Shown here one piece after another: positions 1-13,959 of a stretch of 64,000 bases of DNA (positions within the stretch are counted from its first letter, which is position 1; the number at the start of each line of letters is the position of its first letter). Where the stretch lies: NCBI RefSeq assembly GCF_000003815.2, contig NC_049992.1, positions 10,846,944-10,910,943 on the forward strand, read 5' to 3'. The notes beneath the pieces are model-generated. The model was not told the origin of the DNA. It saw only the letters and a program-made list of their open reading frames with translations, and made no database searches. Made by a program: the position numbers and the translations under genes. Source of the stretch: Branchiostoma floridae (lineage: Eukaryota > Chordata > Leptocardii > Amphioxiformes > Branchiostomatidae).

Positions 1-26
1 CTTCTTACTTCTGAAAGTCGACTTAC

Positions 27-1826
27 CAGACGCCAGGCTTGAGCTACTGGTACTGTCGTCTGATTGGACGGCGTCTTCATGTTCATAGAACTCCCCTGAA
101 ATTTGGCGGTAAAACGATTGAAACTCAGGTAATCGATGTGTTTTCTTCCGCATCATAACCTTTGAACCTTCACCTCCAACCTTAAACCCGTTGTCACGAT
201 GAGATGACCTGTGACCTTTGGTGAGCAGAAATCCTTCCTCCGATTCGTCGTCTGCATAGTTTGAGGTGCGAGACGCGAAGTCCTGAGCTGTGCTGAACGG
301 CCGGCCGAGGTAGGTACCTGTCGACTGGAGCGAGGCTAGCAGCTGGCCTGAGGAAAGTCTGTTGCTCGTTCCAATCCTGAGAAAAATAATAAACCATTTT
401 GAATTTGCCTATCTTAACAATGTGACTCAATTATGTTGTGCTGAAAAGAGTACTCTTGAGTAGGAAAATTGCAAGAACTTTCTACTTCCACAAAATATTG
501 ACGATGTTTTTCACTTTGTACATGTACCAGTGGAGTTCAAGCGCCTCCAACTGGCCAGTCCAATTGGTCTTTTGGCCTGGCGATGATGCCGTTGGATTAG
601 TAAGCTGGCGGGCCTAGGTTCGTTTGGATACCGGGAGCCAGCAGACTGTTTCTACTCGCTGTAGTTTTTCATACACAAGTACTTACCCGGAGCTAAATGA
701 CCGACTGTGTCCTTTGAGCCCAAAGTCACTGCTGAGAGTTCTGCTGTTGTCGCTGAGGAACAGCAAGTCCGACCGGCTCGAGTCTGATTCTCTTGACAAC
801 TTTGGTCGGCTGGAAGCATAGAAGTATTGTGACAGTAAGAATACATACGGCAAAGAAAGCTGGGGATTTGCTGGTCACGCATGGAGGAGTAAAGATGAGA
901 TCATTACTGACGTTCTGCTGTGGACTCCCAAACATGGTCATGCAAGCAGAGGTAGACCACGCAAAACATATCTTCATCAACTTTGTGAAGATACTGGCTG
1001 CTGAGCTTAAGATCTGCCCAAGGCTATGGAGGGTAGGGAAGGATAGAGGGAGAGAGTCATGTTCATCTGTGCTCGGATGATGATGATGATGATGTGTCAG
1101 TGAGACCATTGTATCTTCATGACGTTATGATGTCCCAGGCTTATTCCCTCTCCCCATCGGTTTTTACAGTGACGTACGCTTATGTTGTACGAAGTGCTAG
1201 GAACGATTCGACGGCTTACCTTGCAGACGACTTCAAGTGTCTAAGATAGACCCCCAAGTCTCCCCCAGGCTGTGCTCGCATGTCTATACTTCTCTCGTCT
1301 AGACCCTTCAAGAAACGGAGAAACGTCTTGCCCTTCGGTTCGTCTGCAGCCTTTAAGGAGCACAAAGAAGAAACATATCATTATAAATCCTTATACACGT
1401 GTACAAAAGAAAGCACGACACAAACAGACAACTGAGACACAAACAATACGGCCAGCGGGTTATTTAGCAAACTATATTGCAAGGACTTTTCCCATGACGA
1501 TGAGAAGTCCGATCAGCTGCGCCACCTACCTCTTCGAGTCCAAACTGCAGTACGGAGTCGATCAGCCCGTCCACCGTACCCAGGGTAATGCCTGACTCCA
1601 TGCCCTTCAGTCGGTCGCGTGACTTTCTGGGTTGATGGTCGCCCTGCTGCGCATGCTCCGCCATGAGGAGGTCCGGGGTGGTGAAGAGTAGTAAGGGTCC
1701 CCGGCGGGTCAAGTACGTCCTGGGCAGGACAACTTCGCCATCGTCTCGGGCCAGGCGAGACGGTAGCGGCCATACTGTCTTCTCGGGGGGAACCAGTGAG
1801 GGCAGGAAGGAGGGGACTGGGTACTC
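27..1826 (-). CDS. KIAA2012-like protein, partial (three internal exons)
   Basis: Three minus-strand exons join without a phase conflict: 1826-1530 (297 bp, phase 0-0, acceptor after a C/T-rich run ending CCCCAG, donor GAG|GTAGGT), 1350-1220 (131 bp, 0 to 2, donor AAG|GTAAGC) and 376-27 (350 bp, starts by completing an AGG codon, donor TCTG|GTAAGT). The joined frame stays open for about 259 codons. The first exon carries a basic-hydrophobic motif, VVLPRTYLTRRGPLLLF, followed by a short helix-like stretch ending in SVLQFGLEE. The second ends VYLRHLKSSAR. The third is rich in Ser/Asp/Glu and looks disordered. From memory, the order LP(K/R)T(F/Y).TR(K/R)G.L.L(Y/F), a helical stretch, then YLR.L resembles the N-terminal part of vertebrate KIAA2012, a protein of unknown function. 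This is family-level resemblance only. The start codon exon lies at higher coordinates and was not found; the 3' part lies off the left edge. No promoter was identified. Confidence 0.55.
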
Positions 1827-4127
1827 CTGGGGAGAGGGGATGGGGCGAAGAATGTTAAAACAGAATGGCTCAGAGTGGCCCAGTCGGGCAGTTTTGTGGA
1901 ACGAAAAGTACGATATAAAAGACAACAACAATAACACAACATGAACCAAAAATAATTCAGCAACAAGCGTTTGTGCATATCTATTGGTGTAAACTTCGTT
2001 TCCGCAAACAGCTCAGCCGGGCCCCTGGTAGGAAAGGTTACGTAGGCCTGATCAGTTGACATGGCTTTGACTGTAGTTGTTTATCCGAATTTTGTGTTAA
2101 ACTTCATATATCACTTCATAGACAACGGTTGATAACATGGAAATACCCATTAAACAAGCCAAATCGAAGAGAATTTCTTTGGAAGAGCCAGTGTCGCTTG
2201 TCACTGCATGTTTTTTTCCATTATGCCTGCGTTGCACCCTACAAAAATCTAGCTATAAGTCACTAAACCAAGCTTCTAGCAACCCTTCTTCTGGCCGGGC
2301 CCTATTAAAAGAGGCCCAGGCAGTCCCCGACAGCGAGAGATTGTTTAACACAGGCTAGCACAAAACGTCCCCGAAATGGTGATTGGAAAACTGTCTGATC
2401 CGTAAGATCCGAAGTACCGATAGTTGAACCCATGAGGTTACCGCGTCGAACACTTGTGGGTGTGTGCACATGTAAGACCCGTGAAACAGGTGGTTCGGTG
2501 ACAGGTGACACCGGGCCGGCTCGAACAATGCACGGTTTGGACGCGTTTCAAACGAAAGTAAAGGAGCTTCTAAGCACTGTCAACGAGTAGCCTGGAAGCT
2601 TCTATAGCTCTAGGGACTTGAGGTCATTAACACTGCAGTATACTTAACCCTTCTCCGAGAGAGTCCTTGAACATGGAATTGACGAAAACAACTTTCCGGA
2701 TTTTCACAATGTACGCACCAAACACTGTAAAACGGTTCGCGTGATTTTGCTGATGAATTAATCATTATGTCAATGATATTTGAGTAATTTTCGACTATGT
2801 CTTTTCTCTAAACCTGTGTACCTTTACTGCATGACTTGAAAATAAATGATTAGCCCGTAGCAATGATTGTTATGTAGTTATAGCAACGTAGAGGCACAAG
2901 AATAATTGTATCACGCAATGGCCTGCCCCAGTTGTCGTCTTTGTGAACATCTTTGTGTAACGTTACCTGTCTCTGTGCTTTTTAAAGATCTTTTTAGGCG
3001 CATATGGTGTATACAAAGGCAAGGGGCTTGCAATAACATTTCCATACAATTCTCTTTGAGCGTAGTCTCTAATACAAACATACCAAACCTAAAGCTTCCA
3101 CGAACAAAAAAGCACACAATGTAATTCGTTCTTGTCACGCTGAAGTGTAGTCGTAAGACTCTTTATAAGTGACCCAGCCGCAAGTCGGCACGCGCTGCTG
3201 CGTCACCGAGAATTGTCGTGCAAACACAGCCTGTCGTAAAGTAAACCCAGCGGGACAAAAGTCACTAAGTCAGGCCGGATTATGGCACAAAGTCCTTTCA
3301 CGTTAGCCTCAAAGGTGTTCTTGCAGATGTGAAAACGGATTATGTGGACAGACTTTTTTTCTAATGGTGTGTTGTATAACAAAAGTTATTGCATTTCACT
3401 TTTATGTTAAATGAATTAGATAATGCGCCAGGTTGAAATATGCTGCAGAAATTATTTCTCCTGAGTTCTAGTCCTTAAAAAAACTGCTATACAACTGCAC
3501 AACTCGTTTTCATTATATTGCTACAAATAGACGTTACTTGGAGTGAATTAATGGTCCTTAACTTGTGTTATATGAATATATCTCAAAGGTTTCTACTTTT
3601 TGTGTTCTCGCAAATCATTTGTACACACCAATAATTTCACAAGTCTCAGCAAAGAAATAAAAGAACTAGAGCGTCGTTTCTTCATAAGCCAGGTAATTTG
3701 TGTGCGATTTCCAGAAAGCAAACAATTAGTAGTAATCATGTTCTCCTAATTCAAAATACAATCTAAACAGGTCACCAGGTCACCCGATATTACAGTAATC
3801 AAGATGGTAAAAGTCTCAGAACACAATACGTGAAGTAAATAAGCACTAATTCAATTTCTGATAACAATCGATATGCCCCCGACCTTAACAGCAAAAAGGG
3901 GCACTTTTGTAATGAGAACAAGCACAGCCTAGTTACACAGTTGTTAAACAAGCTAATGCAGAGCACAGCAGGCGTTTCAAATATCGATTTGAATGTCAAG
4001 AAGGGTGCCATGTCACTTTTAGTCGTTATTCGTGATATGTACCGAATGGCAGTCGCGTTAGAAGAAAGTTCTAACTCATGATTCGGTGTTAGCCTCAGAA
4101 CGTAGACTCCAGAAAGGGTCCCCATAA

Positions 4128-4305
4128 AGTAGCCTCTACCAGGCTCCATAGATCGGTGGTCTTATTGTAGAAATTGAACAAATAGAGTCACCACGGTAAA
4201 GGATGATGTTTTTACTGTCCGGCCGATTCCCCTAGCGTACTATTGACTCTATTTGTCCAATTTCTACAATTAGACCACCGATCCACGGAGCCTGGTAGAA
4301 GCTAC
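4128..4305. repeat. long imperfect inverted repeat (foldback/MITE-like)
   Basis: The left arm (about 4128-4192) and right arm (about 4242-4305) are near reverse complements: AGATCGGTGGTC matches GACCACCGATC, GTAGAAATTG matches CAATTTCTAC, and AAATAGAGTCA matches TGACTCTATTT. The roughly 50-base loop includes GGCCGATTCCCC. Such foldbacks are typical of small non-autonomous DNA transposons. No target duplication was established. Confidence 0.6.
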
Positions 4306-7300
4306 CCATAAAGCACCCCGCCCCATACGCCTCCAAACAACACTAGTGCGACAAACAAGCTTTCAAAAGAAGGCCGTAAATTGTGACTACCTAAAGACTA
4401 AAACTGTCTCCAATTGATGACGGTCATTAGCTAATTAGGTAGTAATTAAATGCTTTCTTGAGATTGGTGCAATAGAACTCGTCCAGCAAGGAGTTATTTT
4501 GCATCAGGAAACGGCGGTAACTATAAAGTTTTTTAAAGATCAGAAGACGTTACAATTTTAGCTCTTTATTAAAACATCAGGAGGCAGAATTAGACGGCAA
4601 AATTGTTTCACTACTATTTAATTTTCTCTATCTTTAACTATTTCTATAACTTTTCTGCACGAGCGGTGGACTGGTTATAGGGATCGATTCAGAGCCATGG
4701 TAACCCATTCGACCCGTAGACATCATGACATCGCTGCAATGCTATATCTTATCTCCGAATCTGTTAATTTTCTGCTGATAATTAACCTCGCCTTCGCAGC
4801 CCGGGTCCATTAGGAGATATGGGGAAGAATAGAAGTCTGGACCTGCACAAAAAATCGCTTTTGCTTCAGCGAACAGAAATAGAAGGACACTCGACGGACG
4901 AGTTCTCATTAAAACATGTAGCCCTTAGAAACAAGTTGTGTGGTTGTTTCAGTTTTCAAGGGATCTTTTCTTGAGTTTGCTTAAAGTAAAACATCACTCA
5001 AAATCTGACTGTCAGAATGATTTAGAAATATCGTCCTCGTGAAGTTTTCTTCTTGAACCATTTTCTTAACTAAGTCTAAACTAAGAGTTAAACTTTTATA
5101 GTAACATGTCTTTATCTTGGGTCTTATTTACCCCAAATACCGTGTTTATGTAGTCAGGCACAACGTACGTCTAAACATTTTCCCACTCCCAGAACACAAA
5201 AGAGCTAGTCCCCACATTGTCCGCGAATTATGCGCGACATTCAGAGCACGAGAGAACAGCGTGAAATTGGGTGTAGTATTTCTTAATGAAAGAGGAGATA
5301 TTGTTTTAACTTTTCACGCTGTTTTGTGACGTGTTTGGAGTAGTTTTACGCCGTTTGGTCGCCTTGAAACCCTTTGGTTGAGTTGCGTTACCGGGGTAAC
5401 AACACACCTTACCGTGCAATGTGGACATTCGGTCCACACTTTCAGGACCGGGGGATTGTTCCAAACATTGAGAAATGGACTTGTGTATCTGTTGGGCGTT
5501 GCTGAAACCATAACTCAATTATAGTTTCTAAGGGAAACAGCCAAACAACTGATAGTCGTGGCTTTGTGACAAAAAGTGCTGGTAAAAGAAACGGCCAGAG
5601 ACACAATTAGAAACGGAAATTGGTTATTCTCTCCTCTTTAGGTCAGTCGTAATAAGTAATACTGAGATGTTTCGTGCAAGAAGACAAAGATCACAGCGTT
5701 TGAAATAGACTATTATTTCTCTAAAATTTGTACAACATTTTGTGTGAAATGTACCGTAAAACTATCAATGTCTGAACATATTTTCCAAGAAGCTATGACA
5801 CTTTTCCGTGTAAATGTCCTTTCCATGTTTTACATAAAATCTCTAAACATGTCCGATTCAACAAACGAGAATTTGATGGTTTTCGAAGAGAATTTTATTA
5901 GATTTGTTTTTAAAAGTTCATCAACACTTACTTATCTACATGTTCCTACTTTTCATGTACATTGTATGGAATATACCTATAGCATTCGTCTGTATACTAG
6001 TACACTTCGCGTCTAGCCAACAAGTGGGGATCGGTCTGTAATTAAATAATTAATGACAGCCGGAAGCTAATATATCTCTTGTACAATTCTAACAAGAGGA
6101 AATATCTTCAAAGTGGCTTACCTCAGACTGATCCACAACCTTCAGAGCGCCGTTCTGTTTTCCCTGTCCTCGCGATAAAGGACTCAGCAGCGAGTTCCAC
6201 ATGTCTGGATTCTAAACCCGCTGGAGGTGTTGTACTGAACCGAAGTTACGACTGTGTATACCCGTATTTGTCTGCAGTATATTGTATATTGTAGTTGTCT
6301 CGTACACTGCTGTCATATTGGTGTGTACATGTTTTACACGCACACAGAACGTTGAAGTGGTCACCGGTCGATCTGTTTATAGTAGAGACAGGGCGCACGA
6401 CGGCTTGTCGAGATCCATTCAGTAACGCGAGAATATGCCGCTAAATCCCTCACAGCATTAGCGTCAACGACGTCTTCATGTTTCCTTGGATACCACCTTT
6501 AGCGAGTATGCCACTCAGATAACACAAATCCTCTGAGTCTGAGAATACACTTGTGTGGGCAAAACTGTACTACATCACACGATACAGTCCCGCGGCTTTT
6601 TATACACCAGTCAAAAAATAGTCTGTCTTTCACTCAGCTGGTATCACCATAGCAACGGACGCTGAACTCGACACCGTCAAGTCGACGGCAAATTCACGCG
6701 TGTTTGACGACCACAGACGTAGATCCACGTTTTCTGTGAGTAAATCCTTCCTCCATTTTGAATGGAGAGACTATAATCTATAACCGTCAAGCATCGGCGG
6801 TCGTTTACATACCGTAACTATGTCGACGGGTCGCGACCAAGGGACGGTACGTTTTGTAGAATCGTCAACTCGATTATGACGAGAGCTATCGCATTTGCAA
6901 ACGCATTCATGTAATGTTATGCATTTTTAATACCACATGTTGTGCACAAAGGCCAAAGTTAAGGTTATGTCTTGAGGGAAATTGTATATCCTTTCTAACA
7001 ATATTTTGATGAGATATTAGACGACATTTTTGAAAGGTCAGTGAGAATGGTGGCATTGAAAAACCGATAGTAAGTCTCATGGGTGTAACAAAACATTTCA
7101 ACTCTAGCATTTCGGTAAATTGTAAATCTCTAAAGGAGATCTAGTAATGATACAGTGCATGAAAAGGTTGGGACACTAATGATAAAGTTGCACGAAATAA
7201 TTGCACGAAGTAATACGCTGTGTAAGTTTACAGAGTGTTGAATACGTTTCTTTTTTTGAGCTTATCTTGGCCAATTTTGAATAAACGTTCGTCAGCTATA

Positions 7301-8410
7301 ACTGTCTTTTTTTGTCTCATCTATGTCGGGAACAGATAGGCGAACGTTTGTCGACATATATACAAAAGATCGTATTTCAAATCTTGTCACTGAAAAACAT
7401 CCTCCCATCCCCATTCAACGATTGAGTGAACTAATGTACCGCCCCCTTCCCTCCATTGTTGCGCTCGAGGCGTTTTCACGACCAATTTTCTGTGGCCAGA
7501 GAATGGGACCGACACAATGGCCTGTGATTGGCTGCTGCACACGCCCTGGTAGGCTTTCCGGTAGAACAGGTGTAACGCAGTCTGTTCCTACAGGTAGTCT
7601 CTACCAGACTGACCACGCTGGCCATTATAGGGAGAAAAATTTGCCAGGGGTGTTGAGTACCAGGGAGGTTGGTCACCGCTCCGTAGGGAAAACATGAACC
7701 TAAGCGTAGCCCCTGGCCAATTTCCCGATTTATTTGTCGAATTCTACGATCCCCGCATCCCAATAGGAAGGCCTGGTAAAGGCTATTCTACAGGCGTCTA
7801 GACCAAATAACTGGCGACTGTTAACTGGACGTTTACACATACAGCAAATTGTGAGCCGTTTAGGGACAAAACACGGGTCATTTTGACAGAGAAAAGTCAC
7901 GGAACTTTAGAATCTATAATTAGAACAGGTGCATGCAGTATTTAAGGCATCTACTCTCTCATTTTATGTGGAAGGTAGGTATAAGATACACGTGTTGCTA
8001 TCTAAACGTGTTATTATGCTAATCATGTGCCGTTTGGCTAGTCACAGAGCCTTGGAATCTTTAAGATTAAATCAGACGCTCGATAAGTTTGAATGGACCA
8101 GGCTATCTCATACAGCACAGTTATAAAATGTTACTACAAATCTAGTGGTAACTCTGATCCATGTTTTTATTCATGGTGGACAAAACGCCAGCCTTGCTTC
8201 AAAGAACTTTAAATAGAGATAACGTAATACTTCTGTGTGTGAAACTTGAAAACAAAATGAGTTGAAATTCTCCATGACAGATATAAAAGGACATAGGTAG
8301 TGTTGACTCCTTAAATGTTACCCTATGAAACATTAACATACACACCCTAACTTCAGCAATCCTTTTAGTCTACCTACATGTATCTAGCTTCCACCCTCTC
8401 CTCTTTATAT

Positions 8411-8617
8411 ACTGTAAATGCATTTAAGTTCGCGGGGATTTAATTTCGCGGTAGCGGGAAAATGGACTTTTCGCGGTGGTTTTAATTTCGCGGCAGCACC
8501 ATACACTGTAGTCTCTTACTGTTATGGAAAAATGTTCTCGGTGGTTTTAAATTCGCGGTGAAGCGGCTACCGCGAAAACCGCGAACATTAATCCACCGCG
8601 AACATTTCTGCATTTTT
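8411..8617. repeat. MITE family A copy 1 (TTCGCGG-rich palindrome)
   Basis: About 200 bp. Starts ACTGTAAATGCATTTAAGTT and ends with the near reverse complement ...GAACATTTCTGCATTT. Both halves carry repeated TTCGCGG blocks in opposite orientation, so the element is largely palindromic. Related copies lie at 34825-35027 (degenerate), 47247-47465 (inverted) and 55223-55435. It has no coding capacity, which suggests a non-autonomous DNA transposon. Confidence 0.8.
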
Positions 8618-11600
8618 TTGTCACCCCTGTCCATTTTCGAGCAAACTAATGCTGTCAGAGTCTGCCAGAGATTTAAGAGACGTTAAGAGCCGTATTTGAT
8701 TTACAACACACTCCATTAGAAGACATTCCCCTCCTTACTTGACATTTGACGAAGTTTTCGGTGTGACACTTTAACTGTGCCCTTCCACCCTCTGTAAATA
8801 AATTAGCGTTTTATCCCCCAACAGTAACAGTAGAGTCAATTTGAGTACAAAGGCCGGTCAATACAATTAAGATACCTGAGTGCTTTTTCGTATCCAGGCA
8901 CTAGTATATTCTACAGAGGTGCAGCTAAACGGTTGATGTTGCGACTGACGTATTTCACTGATGCCCCCCTCCCCACCGTGAATACAAAATACTTGTTATA
9001 CCAAGGAAGTTATTTGCGCCAATATTATGTTGGCCTCATTTATTTGACATTGGCAAACAAAATAGTAAATCGTAAAATTCGTTTTGAAGTAGTTGCGAGG
9101 CCATATTGTCATAAATATATCACGAATTGTAGAAAAATCCAACTTCTCTAGATATAGCCAACACTGATATTTGAGTCGTCTCTTTTTTTTTACAATAATG
9201 TTAATCACTATTTATTGTCACATTTATGTCTCTATATTTCTACCTCGTACTTTCAATTTGCCTGAAGGTACGAACTTACAAATGAGCTTTCTTATCATTA
9301 TACATGTATCTGTTTTGCGCCAGTTGAGTGTTTGCACATGAAAAATGTCGAAAGTAGCTAAATACCAACGAATAAGATGAGAGAACTAACCAGTTTTTAA
9401 ACAGCTATATATAATTTATATATATGAAAAAATAGTATTTCATATTCAGGCGACATACTTTAATAAACCATTACGATGCATGCCCTTTCGTTAATATTTT
9501 GTTATTAATCCCCTTCTGAATGAAATCAATCATCGTCCTCACCACAACTGTAGTGGCAACATGACCCGTCGTGCAAATTAGCTGTCAATCACTGTGGAAC
9601 CCCCTAATGACGTCCATGTTTCCATAGCGACAGCCATGAAAACATTACGTAATGTCGCTATATGGAGTGTCATTCTTAGCGTCCCCAAACAACATACTAA
9701 CACCATATACAGAACGTAATGAATATTTTATAAATCTTGATAAAACGGAAGTGACGTCTCTGCCACCGGAAGTCACGTCATGTCCCTACCTATTAAACCA
9801 CAAATTAATGGCGGCCGCGGCGGGAGATTAACGATAAGCTACATTGGCATGGACAATAAATTATTGATACGTGCTCAATACAGGACGGTATCAAAGGATT
9901 GGGTGGAAATTATCTCATCCCTTTCAGCAACGCATCATAGTGTCACATTTTGTTAATGCTGTACTCGCTTTTAGCAAAAATATATACACTTTATTGAGCT
10001 GATAAAAACAGGTTTATTTAGTAAGATGAGGCATTGTTGTTTCATTGTGTTGATTAGAAATTGTGCTTAGACTGTAAGTGTCCAAGTGTGTAAGCTAGTG
10101 TAAGACTCATTTAAAACTGTAATGCTGAAAGACCCTTGGAGATATCTTGACACTCGTGACAGTGAGGACATACGACAATGTATAGACTCCTCGTCACGAT
10201 ACCCATTATTTTCCCTCACGCATGCTATTTTGGCCACACGTCCACTTCAAAGAAGTCATAATGCGTGCTATAAACTTTCTTTGTCCGTTATAAAATCCCT
10301 ATACACGATGAACATATTTCGCAATGGAGCAATGTACAAACATCATGCATTATCACTTATCAGAAAACGTCACCAAATTTGCTGTAAACATATGCCCTTT
10401 AGTCACTTATTTGCTATGGGCATAACGTAATAACGTTCTAAAATATTAAACTAGCTATGGGCCATGTAACGTGACATAAAATTTCATTAGATGTCTACGA
10501 CCTAAATATACGACTTGCTAGACTTATTTACGTTTTGCATGCATGGTGACTCATCCAAGTTTCCTAGGAACTTGACGGTGACACAATAGGAATATGACTC
10601 AAGTTGACAAATGATTCGCTCCAACGACGCGTACACTATGCACTTGTAACCACAACAATGCATTCGTTTGAATCGTATCGATTTATCCTCCAGTGGAATC
10701 AGTCTTTCGTACTAGCTTTTCAAACGAGCAACACGAACAAAGGACAAGGTCTTGTCATCATATCCAGTCCACGTATATTGTAACTGATTCAGATTAATTT
10801 GCTCTGTTACACGATCTGGTTTCACATAATAGCAGGGTTTTGCAACCTGATATCTTACGTGCAAACGTTACCAGATGGTAAAGTCACTTGACTGTGCGAT
10901 TTCAACGATTACGATGTGCGAACAACACTGGCTAAAATACATTTATTGGTTTGATATATGTACACTTGTGTAGCACACAAAGTTTGCCACCAAATGATTT
11001 TCGTAATTGCATAGAATGCACATTGATATTGTAACAAACGCTGTACCTACTGTTTTTCTGCCTAATATTGCTGTCTATTACTCTACTTCTTGTGCACAAA
11101 CATTAGTCAAATGCTGAACATTGAAGCGTTAGGAATTTATAACTTATTGCATGCTAAACCGTGCTGTAGAACGATAATCTTGTACGTTTTGTATATTTAT
11201 GTTCCCCATCAAAATTCTATTTGATCTCAAAGCTTTGATCAGCGTACCATGTCTGTTTCAGTGTTTGTGTGTCGCAATTCAACAAAAGTGTTTCGAAGCT
11301 CATTCTATTTTATCTTGTGCGAGTTAATTTAAATATCTTTTAGTATTTCTCATGAAAATCATTGGACCAGTCAGAAGCAATTATAAGATTGATTTGTTTG
11401 AAGATTTCTTTACTCAAAGGGTGCTTCGCTAGTAGTTACCGCTAGATGTCGTCTTGAAAGTGGATTACTAGTATGAAGAACAGATTTAGCCCATTGAGGA
11501 AGCGTGTATTATTGATATGTAGGGCTTCTGTTGCTAGACAAGGAATATGCCAGCCACGATTTCCCGTGTAAGTGTCATTTTCTCAAGATATACGGTAAAA

Positions 11601-13959
11601 AAACGATATAACTGCGCAATTTTGCTATTATGGGTTTTCTACAATCCGAAATAACATCCTTTAAGACTAGAAATAGCCCATTACATTCCCAGGAGCTGTG
11701 ATCAAACTAGAAGGATTGCGATTTTTATGTACTACCATTCACTCTGGAAGCGTTTTTGTGTAGGTATTATTGACGTTTTTGGTGTGTAATAGAAATCTTT
11801 GAGCGGAGGTAAAATCTAACGATATGTATTAGATGGGCCCGGCAACACTGTGCCCTGACACCCACACATTACTGCACGACCCCTGCATTTCCCAGATGAG
11901 ACGTTATAATACCAAGCGGCCACCAAAGCGCTTCCAAGGTTGTATATATTTGCCAGGTGCACATTTTTCTTCTCCTGACATTTACGGGGAATTACAAGGA
12001 TCGCTTGCAATGATACGGCCAAAACGGAACGATTGCACAACAAGGCAATTTGTGACCGTAATTTTGGTAAAACGTTTGATGATAGGACTGCAAAGGCCAC
12101 CTGTCGACCATACATTGAAATGCAGCAGATTTTTAACTATCCCTATTTCTCATTCTGTAAGCACACATTCCGTGCACTACGACCCCTTAGTGGCTTGTAA
12201 ATTTGCGTTCTTAACGTGAAAGATTGTGATGTTTTGCCATTACAAGCGGTACAATTGAGTTTCTTAAGGTATGATTTACATGATTACAATGGCTCAAGAG
12301 CTTTTAAAGTTTACGTTGGAAGTTCTAACCTAAACTCATCTGCCGCCCCGTGGAAATAGTTTATAGTTTGAGAGGTTTAGTTGAAATATAAACGTATAGA
12401 ATTGACCGAACCGACGTAAAATGTTAAAAACGATTAATTCATTTCGATGTCATTTTTGTTGAGTTTATTCAAGGATATAACATTTTCACCTAGAAAATTT
12501 CACCATCCTGTTACGTTGTTACTTTAAGGTCAGCATTTACAACACAAAAACGAGTGAGCAAATAGTCAAATTTATACTGTTAACGTGCCTTTATTTGTAT
12601 TGTGCATTTCGTAGAGCACATGTACAATAGCTCTGTATAGCATGTGTACAGCAGTTCTGATTCTGTTGGCAAACGATCTTTCTATGGCAAATGTCGCTGA
12701 TTCGATGAAGTCGCATACATGTACTTCCAAAATACAGAAGCAAAAATCATTGACAGTACATATAACAGGGCATTGTATGAAGGCGAGGCGTTGCGAAGAA
12801 GACCCTCGCTCTGAAAAAAGGCAGTTTATATGCAAATCAACAAATACAAAAATAATGCTTAAAGCAGAACACATCCTTGAAATTGATAAAATGGACGCAA
12901 TGTTCGTCTTTCGAAATCCACTTATACTGGCATCCTTCTTATACACTGGAATGAGCACAAACGCTTTGTATCATCATAAGCTCCTTTGTCCCTCACGTAG
13001 CTTTACTCTGTAGCATCAGCGCGTACCGATCACCAAGACAAGGCAGTGGAACTGCAACTTAAGCCAAGGACAAAGTATGTGCATCAGGAGGCTTTGGTCC
13101 GCTATGGTGTTCTCAGCTGTACAATTATATCCATGGATGAACAGCCCGAAGCTTAGATTGTCACACTCTACGGAGCTCAAGAAGAAATCACCGTGAAGTT
13201 TACAGCTGTACATGACGTTACATACATACAATATAGAAGCATCTCCACCGGCCTTTTTTACACAGCTTCTGTCCTTCAACTCATTTAATGGCCAGATGTA
13301 CGGTATGAAGACCCTGTCATGTTAACTAGAATATCGTTGTTAAAAAGTTTTGGCTAAGATTCTCTGATTTGGGCAGATGATCAAAGTCATATCCACCAAT
13401 TCAGTTATCTTCATTCACGACGATTGGCTATTTGCCCAATGTCTTTACCATCTTGAAGGATGACGATGAATGTGCTCATAATGATGTCTATAAAATGTTG
13501 TTCTGCATGGAAATGTTTTCAAAATTTGAGTAGACAATATAATCAGGAAGTCTAGAAATTGCAGTGTGGTGACAAGAAAAATTTTGTGTTTTCGATTCTT
13601 TAAAACAACTCAACTATTGCGCCAAACAGCAAATATTGGCACCGTTTTGGCCATTAAAACAACACTCCAGGGCTGCCGACGTCTTCAGTCTGTCACTGAA
13701 AACTTGGGGAAAACTTGCTTACGAACGATAGATGCACCTTACATGTGTTGTCTTCAGCCTATTAAGAGAGTGCATTCTCGTGTGTGGCGGGATCTGTCTG
13801 AGCGCACACAAACGCTTTCCAAAGGCGGCAACAGTCTTTTCTTCTGCTTTGCTCCAGACATGTTTCGATCCTTTACTCTATCCCTAAAGTGCTTAAATGC
13901 ATTTGGTTGAGTGCAATGTTGGTATGAACATGGAAGCGCTCTTGCGCACAGCAACAACA

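Larger units (their letters stand above)
1827..13959. other. gene-poor stretch, no supported gene
   Basis: About 12 kb of AT-rich sequence in which no open frame has convincing splice sites, codon bias or a recognisable motif. The 5' exon(s) of the KIAA2012-like gene should lie somewhere here but could not be fixed. Features seen are an inverted repeat at 4128-4305, a MITE at 8411-8617 and short repetitive fragments around 7540-7800. Frames such as 12572-12958 (minus) and 12642-13013 (plus) overlap each other and show no coding character. Confidence 0.5.

Noticed and set aside
726-1109. 127-codon minus frame with a HHHHHH run
   Set aside because: The histidines come from an ATG/ATC trinucleotide repeat, and the KIAA2012-like exons flank this frame as intron sequence.
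1464-1949. 161-codon minus frame as a stand-alone gene
   Set aside because: Only 1530-1826 has exon character; the hydrophobic start lies upstream of a strong acceptor and is intronic.
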